Below, in pieces: positions 42,750-51,708 of a DNA stretch of 64,000 nucleotides. Positions within the stretch are counted from its first letter, which is position 1. Every line of letters begins with the position of its first letter. A model generated the notes under the pieces. That model did no database searches and was not told the DNA's origin. It worked only from the letters and a program-made list of their open reading frames with translations. Made by a program: the position numbers and the translations under genes. The DNA comes from a bacterium (GTDB taxonomy: Bacteria; Gemmatimonadota; Glassbacteria; GWA2-58-10), in the NCBI GenBank assembly GCA_021372515.1, contig JAJFUG010000073.1, forward strand, positions 25,908 through 89,907, written 5' to 3'.

Positions 42750-43526
42750 TCAGCCGCTCTCTTTCTGTATCTGCAACAGCGAGCTGAGTCCCACATCCAG
42801 ATGAATGTCGGTGAACTTGTCGAACACGGCGCGCGAGCTGCGCCGTGTCTTGATCCCTTCCTCGGTCAGCGGCAGGTCGCTGATCAACAGCAGCGCCCCC
42901 ACTCTTAGCCCCAGGGCGAACCCGACCGCGAACACGGCGGCGGTCTCCATGTCGATGGCCCGGGCGCGCTCGGCCAGCAGCACCTCGCGGAACGACTGGT
43001 CGAACTCCCAGAAACGGTACCCGGTAGTGTGGATAATGCCATGGCGGCAGGTCAGGCCCCGCCGGTCGAGTTCGAGACTCAGGTGGCGCTGGATCAGGAA
43101 ATAGGGCAGGGCCGGCACCCGCTCGGGCAGGTAATGGTGGCTGGCCCCGTCATCCCGGATCGCCGCGGTGGGCAGGAAGAAATCTCCCACCCGGTGCTTG
43201 GCGCTCAGGCCCCCGCACAGGCCCAGGAACAGCAGCGCCCTCGGCTCCACCGCGGTGAGCACATCCACGATCAGGGCGGCATTGGGCGAGCCGATGCCGA
43301 AACAGACCAGGCTGATCCCGGCGGAGGGATCATGCGCGGCGCTCATGGCCGAGCCGCGCTGGCTGGAGCGCCCGGCGCCCGCGGCGAAACGCTCGGCGTA
43401 GAGCTGGAAATTGGTCAGAAGGACATAGGGTTGAAACAGGTCCGGCGCGCTGCCTGTGTAACGCTCCAGGGTTTCGCGGGCAATCTGTCGTTTCCGGGAG
43501 CGCTTGTCGGGCGCTGGCTGATCCAT
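42750..43526 (-). CDS. AMP-nucleosidase-like nucleoside phosphorylase
   Basis: The 258-residue protein belongs to the PNP/UDP phosphorylase family and looks like the catalytic half of AMP nucleosidase (amn). Shared features are FGIGSPNAALIVDVL, LFLGLCGGL, HTTGYRFWEFDQSFREVLL, AIDMETAAVFAVGF and LLLISDLPLTEEGIKT. It probably hydrolyses AMP to adenine and ribose-5-phosphate or cleaves a related nucleoside. The full-length Amn N-terminal regulatory domain is missing. GGTGGAG precedes the ATG. It is on the same strand as the glgP operon but downstream of none of it. Confidence 0.83.
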   Translation of the reverse strand: MDQPAPDKRSRKRQIARETLERYTGSAPDLFQPYVLLTNFQLYAERFAAGAGRSSQRGSAMSAAHDPSAGISLVCFGIGSPNAALIVDVLTAVEPRALLFLGLCGGLSAKHRVGDFFLPTAAIRDDGASHHYLPERVPALPYFLIQRHLSLELDRRGLTCRHGIIHTTGYRFWEFDQSFREVLLAERARAIDMETAAVFAVGFALGLRVGALLLISDLPLTEEGIKTRRSSRAVFDKFTDIHLDVGLSSLLQIQKESG

Positions 43527-43793
43527 CCGGTCTCCACCTTTCTTGCCTCTGTGCCGGTCCAGTCAAAATTAATTTAAACTTCCCGGGCCGGATAAGCAAC
43601 AGCGGATTCAGCTTTAAACGCGCCTGGGGCCTGTCCTGGGCCGCAAGAGCCGCGGGAAAAACGCGAAAATCCTCATGGGAATCGGGCTTGCCTCATCCCC
43701 CGCCTGGGGGCTATTTTTATCAACACCGCCGGAGCGAGAGGGAACGGCTGCGCGGCGGGAGATTTTTTCAACCTTGAGACGAAAGGAACTGTC

Positions 43794-44795
43794 ATGGAAC
43801 CCTTGCGTGTAGGACTGGCCGGACTGAATTTCGGCAAGAAACTGGCCCTGAGCGGCACGAAAAACCGCAGCATCCAGGTGGTGGCCTGCTACAGCCGCAC
43901 TGCGGCCTCGCGCGAGAAATTCGCCGCCGAGTTCGGCTGCACCCCCTGCGAGAGCTACAACCAGATGCTGGAGCACCCGGAGCTGGAGGCGGTGATTGTC
44001 GCCACGCCCAACCACAATCACCTGGAACAGGGCTACGAGGCCGCGGTGCGGGGTAAGCACGTGTTCGTGGACAAGCCGATCACCAACAGCATCAAGGAGG
44101 GCGAGGCCCTGGTCTCGGTCTGCCGCGATAATGGAGTGAAGCTCTGCGTGGGCCACAGCACACGCTTTTCCGGATCGTACACCAAAATACGCGAGCTGGT
44201 GCAGGCGGGCCGGATCGGACAGCCGCTGGTCGTGGAGGCGCATTTCGGGTCGAGCAACGCGTTCGGCCTGCGGCCCGGAGACTGGCGCTGGAGCCAGGCC
44301 ACCTGCCCCAGCCAGTCGCTCATCCAGATGGGCATCCACCTTCTTGACGTGATGCGGGCCACCCTCGGCGAGGTGGTGAGCGTGAGTTCGCATTTCGAGA
44401 ACGTGATGCTGGACATGGACAACCCCGACCTGAGCGCCACGCTGCTGGAGTTCGAGTCCGGGGCCACCGGGGTGCTGGTCTCGAGCTACATCCACAACGA
44501 CTGCTACAGCGTGTGGCACGGAAGCGAGGGCCTTCTGCGCTACATGTACTGGGTGGATGACGGGCGCATCGAGCGACTGGACAAGTTCGGGCACGTGGAT
44601 GAGAGCGACCACTGGATCGATTTCGAGCCGCAGGACAGCCTGGCTGTGGAGCTGAAGGATTTCCAGGGCGCGGTGCGCGAGGACCGCGAGCCGATTGTCA
44701 ACGGCGAGGAGGGCCTTCGCAGCCTGGCCCCGGTTCTGGCCGCGGTGATCAGCGCCCGCGAGGGACGGCGGGTGTATATAGACGAGCTGCTGTAA
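43794..44795 (+). CDS. Gfo/Idh/MocA-family oxidoreductase
   Basis: This 333-residue NAD(P)-dependent dehydrogenase has the N-terminal Rossmann motif VGLAGLNFGKK and the catalytic EKP region as VDKPITNS (Asp in place of Glu). The second domain has MGIHLLDVMRATLGEV, in which His is the usual catalytic residue. It probably oxidises or reduces a sugar or inositol derivative. The likely start is supported by GAAAGGA. The RidA gene follows 93 bp downstream. The substrate is unknown. Confidence 0.85.
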   Translation: MEPLRVGLAGLNFGKKLALSGTKNRSIQVVACYSRTAASREKFAAEFGCTPCESYNQMLEHPELEAVIVATPNHNHLEQGYEAAVRGKHVFVDKPITNSIKEGEALVSVCRDNGVKLCVGHSTRFSGSYTKIRELVQAGRIGQPLVVEAHFGSSNAFGLRPGDWRWSQATCPSQSLIQMGIHLLDVMRATLGEVVSVSSHFENVMLDMDNPDLSATLLEFESGATGVLVSSYIHNDCYSVWHGSEGLLRYMYWVDDGRIERLDKFGHVDESDHWIDFEPQDSLAVELKDFQGAVREDREPIVNGEEGLRSLAPVLAAVISAREGRRVYIDELL

Positions 44796-44888
44796 AGATG
44801 ACGCTGCGGGAGGGGTCGGGGAAAAGGCCTGCACACGTTGCGAGCGGATGAATGCTGAGCTGGCTGTTCATTCAAGCGGGAGATCAGG

Positions 44889-45326
44889 ATGAATAAATTG
44901 ATAGTTGCCGCGCTGTCGCTGCTGTTGACGGCTGGAGCCCTTTTGGCCCAGGGCGCGGAGAAAACGGAACAGAAACCGGAGCCGCCTTTCTCGAACGCGG
45001 TCAAGGCCCAGGGGCTGGTTTTCGTGGCCGGACAGATCGGCGCGGAGCCCTCCAGCGGCAAGATGGAGCCGGAGATCCGCGCCCAGGTGCGTCAGGCGCT
45101 CCAGAACATCAAGGCTGTCCTGGAGGCCAACGGCTCCGGGATGGACCGGGTGGTCAAGACAACCGTGTTCCTGACAGATATCGACTATTTCGGCGCGATG
45201 AACGAGGAGTATGTCAAGTTCTTCCCGGGCGCCAAGCCCGCCCGCTCCACGGTGGCCGTGGCGGCCCTGGCCCGCGGCGCGCTGGTCGAGATCGAGGCCG
45301 TTGCGGTGGATGGGCAAGCGAAATAG
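44889..45326 (+). CDS. exported RidA (YjgF/UK114) family protein
   Basis: This 145-residue protein has a cleavable signal peptide (about 1-20, LLTAGALLAQ) in front of a complete RidA domain, including GLVFVAGQIG, the helix region NIKAVLEANGSGMDRVVKTTVFL and RSTVAVAALARGALVEIEAVAV with the active-site Arg. Cytoplasmic RidA hydrolyses reactive enamine/imine intermediates. An exported copy is unusual, and its substrate is unknown. It follows the oxidoreductase gene. Confidence 0.83.
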   Translation: MNKLIVAALSLLLTAGALLAQGAEKTEQKPEPPFSNAVKAQGLVFVAGQIGAEPSSGKMEPEIRAQVRQALQNIKAVLEANGSGMDRVVKTTVFLTDIDYFGAMNEEYVKFFPGAKPARSTVAVAALARGALVEIEAVAVDGQAK

Positions 45327-45351
45327 ACAGGCTGGGATTGCCGTAAGCACT

Positions 45352-45379
45352 GTAGGGGTGGGTTTCAAACCCGCCCCCC
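45352..45379 (+). repeat. REP-like unit with GTAG foot
   Basis: GTAG followed by a stem of GGGTGGGTTT with AAACCCGCCCC around a one-base loop, one G-U pair. It lies in the gap before the radical SAM gene. Confidence 0.7.
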
Positions 45380-45434
45380 GCATTATGATGCTATGCGGTT
45401 TTACCGCGGGTTAGCTCATTCGGAGGCAGGCCGG

Positions 45435-46451
45435 TTGAGTGGTACGAACGAGACATACAAGCCCGGCTGGCTGGCCCTGGCCGCGAGCGGCGAGCTGACG
45501 AATCGTGCGGAACGCGCCCTGGAGCTGGCCGCAGAGTGCCGTCTCTGCCCCCGCGCCTGCCGGGCGAAGCGTTCCGGGGGACAACGGGGGGCCTGCGGGG
45601 CGGATTCAGTTATCAGCGCCCCGGTGGCGAGCGCGGTGCCCCATTTCGGCGAGGAGCCGCCGCTCGTGGGCACGGGGGGCTCGGGCACGGTGTTTTTCGC
45701 CGGTTGCGGCCTGCACTGCCTGTTCTGCCAGAACTTCCAGATATCGCACCTTCCCCCGGGAGGGGCCGCGGACAGCGGGGTGCAGGAACTGGACGCCCAG
45801 GGCCTGGCCGGGCGCTTCCTGGCTCTTCAGCGGGCCGGCTGCCACAACCTGAACCTGGTCACCGCCAGCTCGCACCTTCCGGTCGTGCTGGCCGCACTGG
45901 AGCTTGCGGCCGCCTCCGACTGCCGCTTGCCCGTGGTCTGGAACAGCGGCGGCTACGAGACCGCCGAGACCCTGGCCCTTCTGGATGGGGTGGTGGATAT
46001 CTATCTGCCCGACATGAAATTCGGTTCGGATGAGGCGGCACAGCGCCTGAGCGAGGGGCGCGGCTATGTGGAGCTCAACCGCGCGGCGGTGTCCGAGATG
46101 TTCCGTCAGGTGGGGCTCCTGGAACTGGATGCACGCGGTGTCGCTGTCCGAGGGCTGATCGTGCGCCACCTGATCCTGCCCGGCGGCCTGGCCGGCACCC
46201 GCCAGGTGCTGGAATTTCTTTCCCGCGACATCTCCCGCTACGTGCAGCTCAGCCTGATGTCCCAATATTTCCCCTCCTACCGGGCCACAGTCACCCCCGG
46301 GCTGGAGCGGCCGATCACTGTCCGCGAGTACGAGCAGGCCCTGGCCCTGGTCGAGGAGTTCCGCCTGGAGAATGTCTGGGCCCAGGCCCTGGAGAGCCGG
46401 GATAACTACTGCCCGGATTTCGAGCGGGACCAACCGTTCCAGGGGCTTTGA
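45435..46451 (+). CDS. PflA-like radical SAM protein
   Basis: The protein has 338 residues. The cluster motif is CGLHCLFCQN (CxxxCxxC) in GTVFFAGCGLHCLFCQNFQIS, preceded by an N-terminal Cys group (CRLCPRACRAKRSGGQRGACGA) as in PflA-type activases with extra ferredoxin-like cysteines. WNSGGYE and DIYLPDMKFG are typical of the family. Such proteins install radicals or modify proteins, and the target is unknown. I placed the start at the TTG at 45435 because GGAGG precedes it by eight bases. An upstream ATG at 45393 overlaps the REP-like unit and has no ribosome site. Confidence 0.82.
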   Translation: MSGTNETYKPGWLALAASGELTNRAERALELAAECRLCPRACRAKRSGGQRGACGADSVISAPVASAVPHFGEEPPLVGTGGSGTVFFAGCGLHCLFCQNFQISHLPPGGAADSGVQELDAQGLAGRFLALQRAGCHNLNLVTASSHLPVVLAALELAAASDCRLPVVWNSGGYETAETLALLDGVVDIYLPDMKFGSDEAAQRLSEGRGYVELNRAAVSEMFRQVGLLELDARGVAVRGLIVRHLILPGGLAGTRQVLEFLSRDISRYVQLSLMSQYFPSYRATVTPGLERPITVREYEQALALVEEFRLENVWAQALESRDNYCPDFERDQPFQGL

Positions 46452-46503
46452 GGGGAACGGTCAAGAACTTGTTATGTTCGACCGTAAGGAGAGAATAGAT
46501 ACC

Positions 46504-46529
46504 GTAGGGGCGGCCCCCCGTGGCCGCCC
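46504..46529 (+). repeat. REP-like unit (left half of an inverted pair)
   Basis: GTAG, then GGGCGGCC/GGCCGCCC with a 6-nt loop, perfect 8-bp stem. It faces the next unit in inverted orientation nine bases away. Confidence 0.75.
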
Positions 46530-46538
46530 GGATAAAAA

Positions 46539-46564
46539 GGGCAGGCACAGGGGTCTGCCCCTAC
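46539..46564 (-). repeat. REP-like unit (right half of an inverted pair)
   Basis: GGGCAG/CTGCCC with the foot CTAC at 46561-46564 (GTAG on the minus strand). Together with 46504-46529 it forms a BIME-like inverted pair. Confidence 0.7.
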
Positions 46565-46633
46565 GCGGACCGACGTCAGGAAGCACGCCTTTGGGATGAA
46601 ATGCCCAGCGGTAGAGCCGTGAGGTGTCCATAT

Positions 46634-46669
46634 GTAGGGGAGGGTTTTAAACCCTCCCCTAAGTTTTTT
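46634..46669 (+). terminator. REP-like hairpin working as a terminator
   Basis: GTAG, then an 11-bp stem (GGGGAGGGTTT with AAACCCTCCCC) with a tiny loop, followed by TTTTTT at 46664-46669. It would end transcripts from the radical SAM gene. Confidence 0.65.
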
Positions 46670-46778
46670 CGATGGTTTTGAGCCCTGCGAATAACCGCGC
46701 GGAATTCCTGATGGAATAGAGAATCCTGATGGCAAACTGAATTACCGGGGTATCGGAAAGGAAAGACTGAACGAAATC

Positions 46779-48215
46779 TCAGCGGCGGCCGTTCTTGGAA
46801 GCCGGGGCCGCGGCGGCGCCCCCGCTGAACACGCGCAGGAACAGCTTGAAGACCCAGGTGAAGAAGATCACGATCGGCTCGAAGATTTTCAGCAGGCCGA
46901 TCTGCATGTTCTCACGGCGCACTTTCTGCACGCGGAACACCTTGTAGAGCTGTTCGATGTCCGCGCTCAGGTCGGGGTTGGCGCGCTCGATCTGCTCGAG
47001 CTGCTCGCGCAGGAATGTGGCGATCCCGGGAAAGCTCACGGCGTTGATGCCGTAGCGGGAGCAAAAATTCCTCAGGCGCTTCAGGTTAGAGCGCAGGGGG
47101 CTTTCCGAGTAATCGCTCATCAGGGTGCGCAGGGCCTCGATTTTCAGCTCGTCGGTCAGCATGTCCTTCATCTTCATCTTCTCGGCCATCTCGATCGCCT
47201 GTACGTAGAAACGGCTTTCCTTGAGCGAACCGATATGGTCGAGGAAGATCGCATCGAAGGCGAGCATGCCCTCCAGCGCGGTGGACAGGTTGCGCGCCTC
47301 ATCGAAACGGGTTTTGCCCAGCAGGTTGCGGATCAGCTCGTTGAGCGATTCCCGCACATCCGGGCTGCTCATGTAGTTGGCAAACAGCTCCGGGCTTTCG
47401 TTCCTGAATTTCAGGGTGGCGGGGTTGTTCTTGAACTGCTCGATGAACTTGACCAGCTCGGCCGTGTTGTCGATGTCGGTGCGCTGGACCAGCTCCTTGA
47501 AATACAGGACCGCCGCGCTGACCAGGCTGGAGTCGGTGATCAGTTCCTGCTCCGGAAGGTAGGAACTCATGATGTTGGCCAGCAGGAACGCGTTGCGGGC
47601 GAAAGCATAGCCCTGGTTCTGCCCCTCCAGGCGTGAGGTCTCCTCGGAGTAGGCCGCGAACAGCATCCGCCCGATCTCCTTCGCCACGCCCTCATCCGAG
47701 ATCAGGACATTGTTCCGCACTGCGCCGTTCTCGGCGCCCAGGGCCGCCACGGTACGGGAGGTCTCGTCCAGGCGTTCGAAGATGCGCTGGACCTTGGCAT
47801 ATTCCCGTTTGCTGAGGAAATGGTCGATTGTCTTGAACAGCAGGCGGCGGTCGGCGTGCAGGCTGGAGGCGGCCAGAAGGCCGGCGTAGAGCTGGATTCC
47901 CCCCGCGATCCGTCCATTGGCCGAATCGTTAAGGTCGCGCGAGAATTCCTTGAAAAATTCCGGATAGTAGTACTCAAGCTGAGTGATCTGCTTGTAGTTC
48001 AATATCTCCTGGAATTTATCGAAATTGTTCTCGGCGCAGAAAAGCAGTTCCTCCAGCTTTTCCCGGATCGGCTTGTAGAAACGGGAGATGATGTCGTTCT
48101 TGGACATGTACTCCGAAATCAGGGCCTTCACCTTGGCGGCATCCACAATGGAGCCGCGCGAGATAAGAAGGTCGTGATTGCGGATCAGTCCTTCGAGTTC
48201 TCCAACAACTGCCAT
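46779..48215 (-). CDS. orphan helical protein with C-terminal membrane anchor
   Basis: This 478-residue, almost all-helical protein has no family I recognise. It is rich in Glu/Lys/Leu and Phe and has the look of a helical-repeat scaffold. Residues about 440-465 (LKIFEPIVIFFTWVFKLFLRVF) form one hydrophobic helix, followed by a short basic tail (NGRR), so it may be a tail-anchored protein with its bulk in the cytoplasm. ATG at 48215 has GGAGGGAG upstream. The frame extends to 48260. It is monocistronic and divergent from the phosphoesterase gene. Confidence 0.7.
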   Translation of the reverse strand: MAVVGELEGLIRNHDLLISRGSIVDAAKVKALISEYMSKNDIISRFYKPIREKLEELLFCAENNFDKFQEILNYKQITQLEYYYPEFFKEFSRDLNDSANGRIAGGIQLYAGLLAASSLHADRRLLFKTIDHFLSKREYAKVQRIFERLDETSRTVAALGAENGAVRNNVLISDEGVAKEIGRMLFAAYSEETSRLEGQNQGYAFARNAFLLANIMSSYLPEQELITDSSLVSAAVLYFKELVQRTDIDNTAELVKFIEQFKNNPATLKFRNESPELFANYMSSPDVRESLNELIRNLLGKTRFDEARNLSTALEGMLAFDAIFLDHIGSLKESRFYVQAIEMAEKMKMKDMLTDELKIEALRTLMSDYSESPLRSNLKRLRNFCSRYGINAVSFPGIATFLREQLEQIERANPDLSADIEQLYKVFRVQKVRRENMQIGLLKIFEPIVIFFTWVFKLFLRVFSGGAAAAPASKNGRR

Positions 48216-48458
48216 CAAGGCTCCCTCCAGAAAAAACAAGCCCCCAGCCGGCGCATTCATTCCCTGTATTATTGCGAATTCTTAGAGTTTACGCAAGTAT
48301 GGAATGCATGGGCCGCTGCAAGGCGTACAACCTGATTATCGACCCTGCGGGCAAAGGGGTTTAGTTTTTTCCGGATCGGGGCGGCCGGCTGTCTTGCCGG
48401 AGCGCACACCCGGTTGTAGATTGAGTCCCGGCGTACACCGCCGGAAGGGATTCACACT

Positions 48459-49292
48459 GTGAAAGTCCTGTATGTCACCGATCTCCACGGCCGCAAGGCG
48501 GCGTATGAGAAAGCCGCCGAGCTGGCGCACGGCTGCGGTGCGCGCGCGATTGTCAACGGCGGCGACCTCTATCCGCTGGGACCGGACCTGTTCGCGGTGC
48601 AGAAACAGTTCCTCGAGGGCTGGTTCAGGCAATACCTCGATTCGCTGTCAAGCCGCGGAATCCTGTTCCTGGCCACCCTGGGCAACATGGACCTGGCCGG
48701 CCTGGACGGGCTGTTCCGCGAGGTCATGGCCGGGTCGGGCTGCGGGCGGGTGTTGCTGGATGAGGCGGTGGAACTCGATGGCTGGTACTTTATCGGCTCG
48801 CCCCTGACCACGGATGCGCCGTTCGCCCTCAAGGACCGCTGCCGCCGCGACCGCCCGGACTCCACTCCGCCGCCGGTATCCCGCACTCCGCTGCTGTCCG
48901 GTCCGGATGGCCTTTACCCGGCCCCGGACTGGAACGAGCGCTGCCTGGCTCTGCCCGACCTTGGCGCGAGCCTCGACCGTCTCCCATGCCCGCCCGACCA
49001 GTCGCGCGCGGTCTATGTGCTGCACCAGCCGCCGCAGGGCCTCGGCCTGGGGATAATCGAATCCGGCGCGGATGTCGGCTCGCTGGCGGTGCGTTCTTTC
49101 CTGGAGCGTGTCCAGCCCCGGCTCTCCCTGCACGGCCATATCCACGAGTCGCCCTCCGCGGGAGGGCGTTGGCGCGCGGCCCTGGGCCCGACTGTCTGTG
49201 TCCAGCCGGGCCAGCTCCCCGGCGACAGTCTGGTCACGGTCACCCTGGAGCTGGAAAGCCTGGCCATGAGCCGCAAGGTCCACGACCTTTGA
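48459..49292 (+). CDS. calcineurin-like metallophosphoesterase
   Basis: The 277-residue protein has the metallophosphoesterase set: DLH (DxH) near residue 8, GGDLY, GNMD (with Asp where His is usual), HQPP and the C-terminal GHIHESP. It should bind two metal ions and hydrolyse a phosphodiester or phosphomonoester. The GNMD variant may alter metal binding or specificity. It begins at GTG with a GGAAGG upstream. Its end is four bases from the convergent OsmC gene. Confidence 0.8.
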   Translation: MKVLYVTDLHGRKAAYEKAAELAHGCGARAIVNGGDLYPLGPDLFAVQKQFLEGWFRQYLDSLSSRGILFLATLGNMDLAGLDGLFREVMAGSGCGRVLLDEAVELDGWYFIGSPLTTDAPFALKDRCRRDRPDSTPPPVSRTPLLSGPDGLYPAPDWNERCLALPDLGASLDRLPCPPDQSRAVYVLHQPPQGLGLGIIESGADVGSLAVRSFLERVQPRLSLHGHIHESPSAGGRWRAALGPTVCVQPGQLPGDSLVTVTLELESLAMSRKVHDL

Positions 49293-49296
49293 GGCC

Positions 49297-49719
49297 TCAG
49301 CCTTTCTCGATCCGGACCTCTGTGCTCACCGCCACCGGCTGGCGCAGGGTGGCCATCACGCCGCAGTATTTCTCGCTGCTCAAGTCCACGGCCTTTTTAA
49401 CCTTATCCTCGGGTATATCCTCGCCCCTTAGGACATAGGTCACCTTGATGCTGCGGTAGTACTTCGGGTGCTCCTCGGCCTCATCCGCGCTGACTGTCAT
49501 CTCGAAGGCTTTCACCTGCACTTTCATCTTGTTCAGGATCGAGATGACATCCATCCCGGTGCAGCCGGCCACGGCGCACAGCAGCAGCTCCTTGGGGTGC
49601 ACGGCGCTGTCGGCGCCGCCGCCCGGCCCGGCGCCATCCAGCAGGATCGCATGGTTGGAGGGCGGGTTGGCCACGAACTGCAAACCCTCGACCCAACGGA
49701 CAGTGGCTTTCTTTTCCAT
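49297..49719 (-). CDS. OsmC/Ohr-family peroxiredoxin-like protein
   Basis: This 140-residue protein has the OsmC fold with the two reactive cysteines C53 (AGCTGMD) and C119 (EKYCGV) at their usual places. It probably reduces organic hydroperoxides using a dithiol and so protects against oxidative stress. An extra Cys (C48) lies five residues before the first. AGGAGG precedes the ATG. Confidence 0.87.
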   Translation of the reverse strand: MEKKATVRWVEGLQFVANPPSNHAILLDGAGPGGGADSAVHPKELLLCAVAGCTGMDVISILNKMKVQVKAFEMTVSADEAEEHPKYYRSIKVTYVLRGEDIPEDKVKKAVDLSSEKYCGVMATLRQPVAVSTEVRIEKG

Positions 49720-49910
49720 TGTCTTTCCTCCTTCGTACTAACGATATGGAGTCGAGGCAGGCTTGTCCAGAGAGCGAGGCCACGGTGCGGAGCGGGGGGC
49801 CGGCGCCGCGTTTCACGCGGGGCTGGCCGCGCGCGGGGGCAGGGAGAAGACAAGGGTGGAGGTGAGGAAAGTGTCGAGGGAGTGTTACGATCCTGCGGGT
49901 TCCCCCGCGC

Positions 49911-49941
49911 GGCCGGCCGGGCGCTTTGCGCCCCGCCGGCC
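49911..49941. other. very G+C-rich hairpin between GH3 and OsmC genes
   Basis: GGCCGGC, a C-C mismatch, GGGCGC, loop TTT, GCGCCC, mismatch, GCCGGCC. It lies 16 bp beyond the GH3 stop but lacks a T-run, so it may pause polymerase rather than terminate. Confidence 0.5.
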
Positions 49942-49956
49942 CCCCCTGGCCCCGGG

Positions 49957-51606
49957 CTATTGCGCCAGGTCCAGGCCGAAACCGTAGGGCAGGCTGCGGT
50001 CCAGGGTGATCGGCAGCTTGCCCTTGACCGGCATCACCAGCTTGCCGAACAGGTCGTTGACCAGGGCGCACTGGCTGGCGCGGCAGGAGGAGTAGAGGCA
50101 GAGATAGCAGTCGATCTCCGGGAAAAGGCAGATCACCCGCGGGTCGCCGAACGAGGCCATAATGACTGGCTTGTCCATCTCGATCAGGCGGCGAACGAAT
50201 TCCACCTGGGTCGGGCTGAAACCGTGGGCCGAATATTTCGGTCCCTGGTTAGTGAACATGCAGCAGAGGATCACCTCGGCCGACTGGGCCTCGACCCAGG
50301 CCTCATCCAGCTTGGCCGAGTCCACCCGGCTGTCCAGCTGACGGCTGCTGACACGCTCGAAAGTTTTGCTCAGGCAGTCATGGAGGTCTTTCTCCATGTC
50401 CGGCTCGAAACGCGCGGTGAAAGTCAGGTTGAGCAGCGAGCGGCGCAGCGCCGGGTCGAGCGGCAGGAGGTGGCGGCGGTCGCGCAGAAGGGTGATCGAG
50501 TCCTCGGCCACCCGGTCGGCCACCTCGAGGTTGGCCGGGCTGGAGACCTTGCGGTCGATCTCCTCAGGGATCATCACCGGGCGGGTGTTCTTTTTCAGGC
50601 GCAGGCGCAGGGACAGCACGCGCTCGGCGGACTGCTCCACCCGGGTGATCGGGATACGCTCACGGTAGACCGCGTCCAGCAGGGTCCGGGTCACCGCCTC
50701 CGGGTCGGGCACCCCGGCCAAGACATCCACCCCGGCGTTGACCATCGCCACCAGCGACTCCGGTTCGAGCAGATGTTCCATGTGACGTTCCGACAGGTCG
50801 GGTGTCATGGCCACGCCTTTGAACCCCAGGACCTCGCGCAGGAAAACCTCCACCAGGTTGCGGTCGGTGATCGCCGGCACCATCTTGCCCGAGATCAGGT
50901 CCGGCATCTCGCGCCAGTCCACGATCAGCGCGGCCAGGCCGGCCTCGCTCAGCAGCTCGAACACACCCAGCTCGGTGTCGACCAGCAGCTTGCGCAGATG
51001 ATACAGCCAGCGGCTGCCGGTGAACTCGCCCTTGCAGATCGCCTCGGTGCCCGGGAAATAGCGCGGGGCCGCCACAGCGCCGCCGGTGTGCACGCCCTTG
51101 ATAAAAGCCGTGGACAGACGGGTCACCAGGTGCAGTTTCTCACCGTACGATTCCACCCTGGGCAGGCCCTCGGGGATCGCCACACCCACCCGGGAGCAGG
51201 TCGGGCCGATGATCGTGTTGATTCCAACGGCCCGGCATTCCTCGGCCGTGATCTTGCCGGCCAGGTAGGCGTATTCTCCGCTGCGTGTAGCCCCGAACGC
51301 CATGTTGCTCGGGAAATGCGTGCCCCGGGAAAGAAGCGAGCCGAGTCCGTTTTCCACCTCGGCCGCCACGGCCAGGGGCAGCTCCAGACCCTGCTGGATT
51401 TTCTGGATGCGTGTGGCTGTCTCGTACAGCTCTCCGCATTTGAACAGCATGCCTCCCAGAGCGCCGCTGCGGGCCAGATCCTCACCCTGGGCGATCTGTC
51501 TGTCCTTGAGGGAGTTGTGGAAACCGCAGAGCGGGCACCAGATCATCTGCCCGATTTTCTGCTCGAGGCTCATTCTTTTGAGAATGGCTTTAATGTCGAT
51601 GGGCAT
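49957..51606 (-). CDS. GH3-family protein with altered active-site motifs
   Basis: From the ATG at 51606 (GGAG six bases upstream) the protein has 549 residues and a NagZ-like GH3 barrel (SLEQKIGQMIW, PLAVAAEVENG, TFP-like THFPSNMAFGAT, ECRAVGINTIIGPTC). The family motif KHFPGHG is degenerate here (APRYFPGTEA), and the nucleophile region SDD appears as TPD, so catalysis in the ordinary way is doubtful. A second domain follows from about residue 380. A TTG at 51708 would add a hydrophobic leader and make it exported, but a TTGCTG/TATTAT promoter lies exactly there, so I prefer 51606. Confidence 0.78.
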   Translation of the reverse strand: MPIDIKAILKRMSLEQKIGQMIWCPLCGFHNSLKDRQIAQGEDLARSGALGGMLFKCGELYETATRIQKIQQGLELPLAVAAEVENGLGSLLSRGTHFPSNMAFGATRSGEYAYLAGKITAEECRAVGINTIIGPTCSRVGVAIPEGLPRVESYGEKLHLVTRLSTAFIKGVHTGGAVAAPRYFPGTEAICKGEFTGSRWLYHLRKLLVDTELGVFELLSEAGLAALIVDWREMPDLISGKMVPAITDRNLVEVFLREVLGFKGVAMTPDLSERHMEHLLEPESLVAMVNAGVDVLAGVPDPEAVTRTLLDAVYRERIPITRVEQSAERVLSLRLRLKKNTRPVMIPEEIDRKVSSPANLEVADRVAEDSITLLRDRRHLLPLDPALRRSLLNLTFTARFEPDMEKDLHDCLSKTFERVSSRQLDSRVDSAKLDEAWVEAQSAEVILCCMFTNQGPKYSAHGFSPTQVEFVRRLIEMDKPVIMASFGDPRVICLFPEIDCYLCLYSSCRASQCALVNDLFGKLVMPVKGKLPITLDRSLPYGFGLDLAQ

Positions 51607-51679
51607 CCGGCGCTCCGGGGACAGAGAAGGTTGGTCCTGCGGCCTGACCTTAATTGTCAGTGCTGTAAGCGTAATGAGA

Positions 51680-51708
51680 ATAATAAGACCCGTGCGAAAA
51701 AACAGCAA
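51680..51708 (-). promoter_or_regulatory. promoter of the GH3-like gene
   Basis: On the minus strand TTGCTG (51708-51703), 17-bp spacer, TATTAT (51685-51680). It places the transcription start about 65-70 bp before the ATG at 51606. Confidence 0.5.

Larger units (their letters stand above)
46452..46778. other. 327-bp gap made largely of REP-like units
   Basis: This region between the convergent radical SAM and orphan genes contains three REP-like units (two inverted as a pair, one acting as a terminator). I see no gene. A minus-strand frame at 46472-46735 reads only through repeats. Confidence 0.6.

Noticed and set aside
40105-42804. 899-residue plus-strand frame opposite glgP
   Set aside because: It lies antisense to a complete glycogen phosphorylase, with no domain and Arg/His/Gln-rich content.
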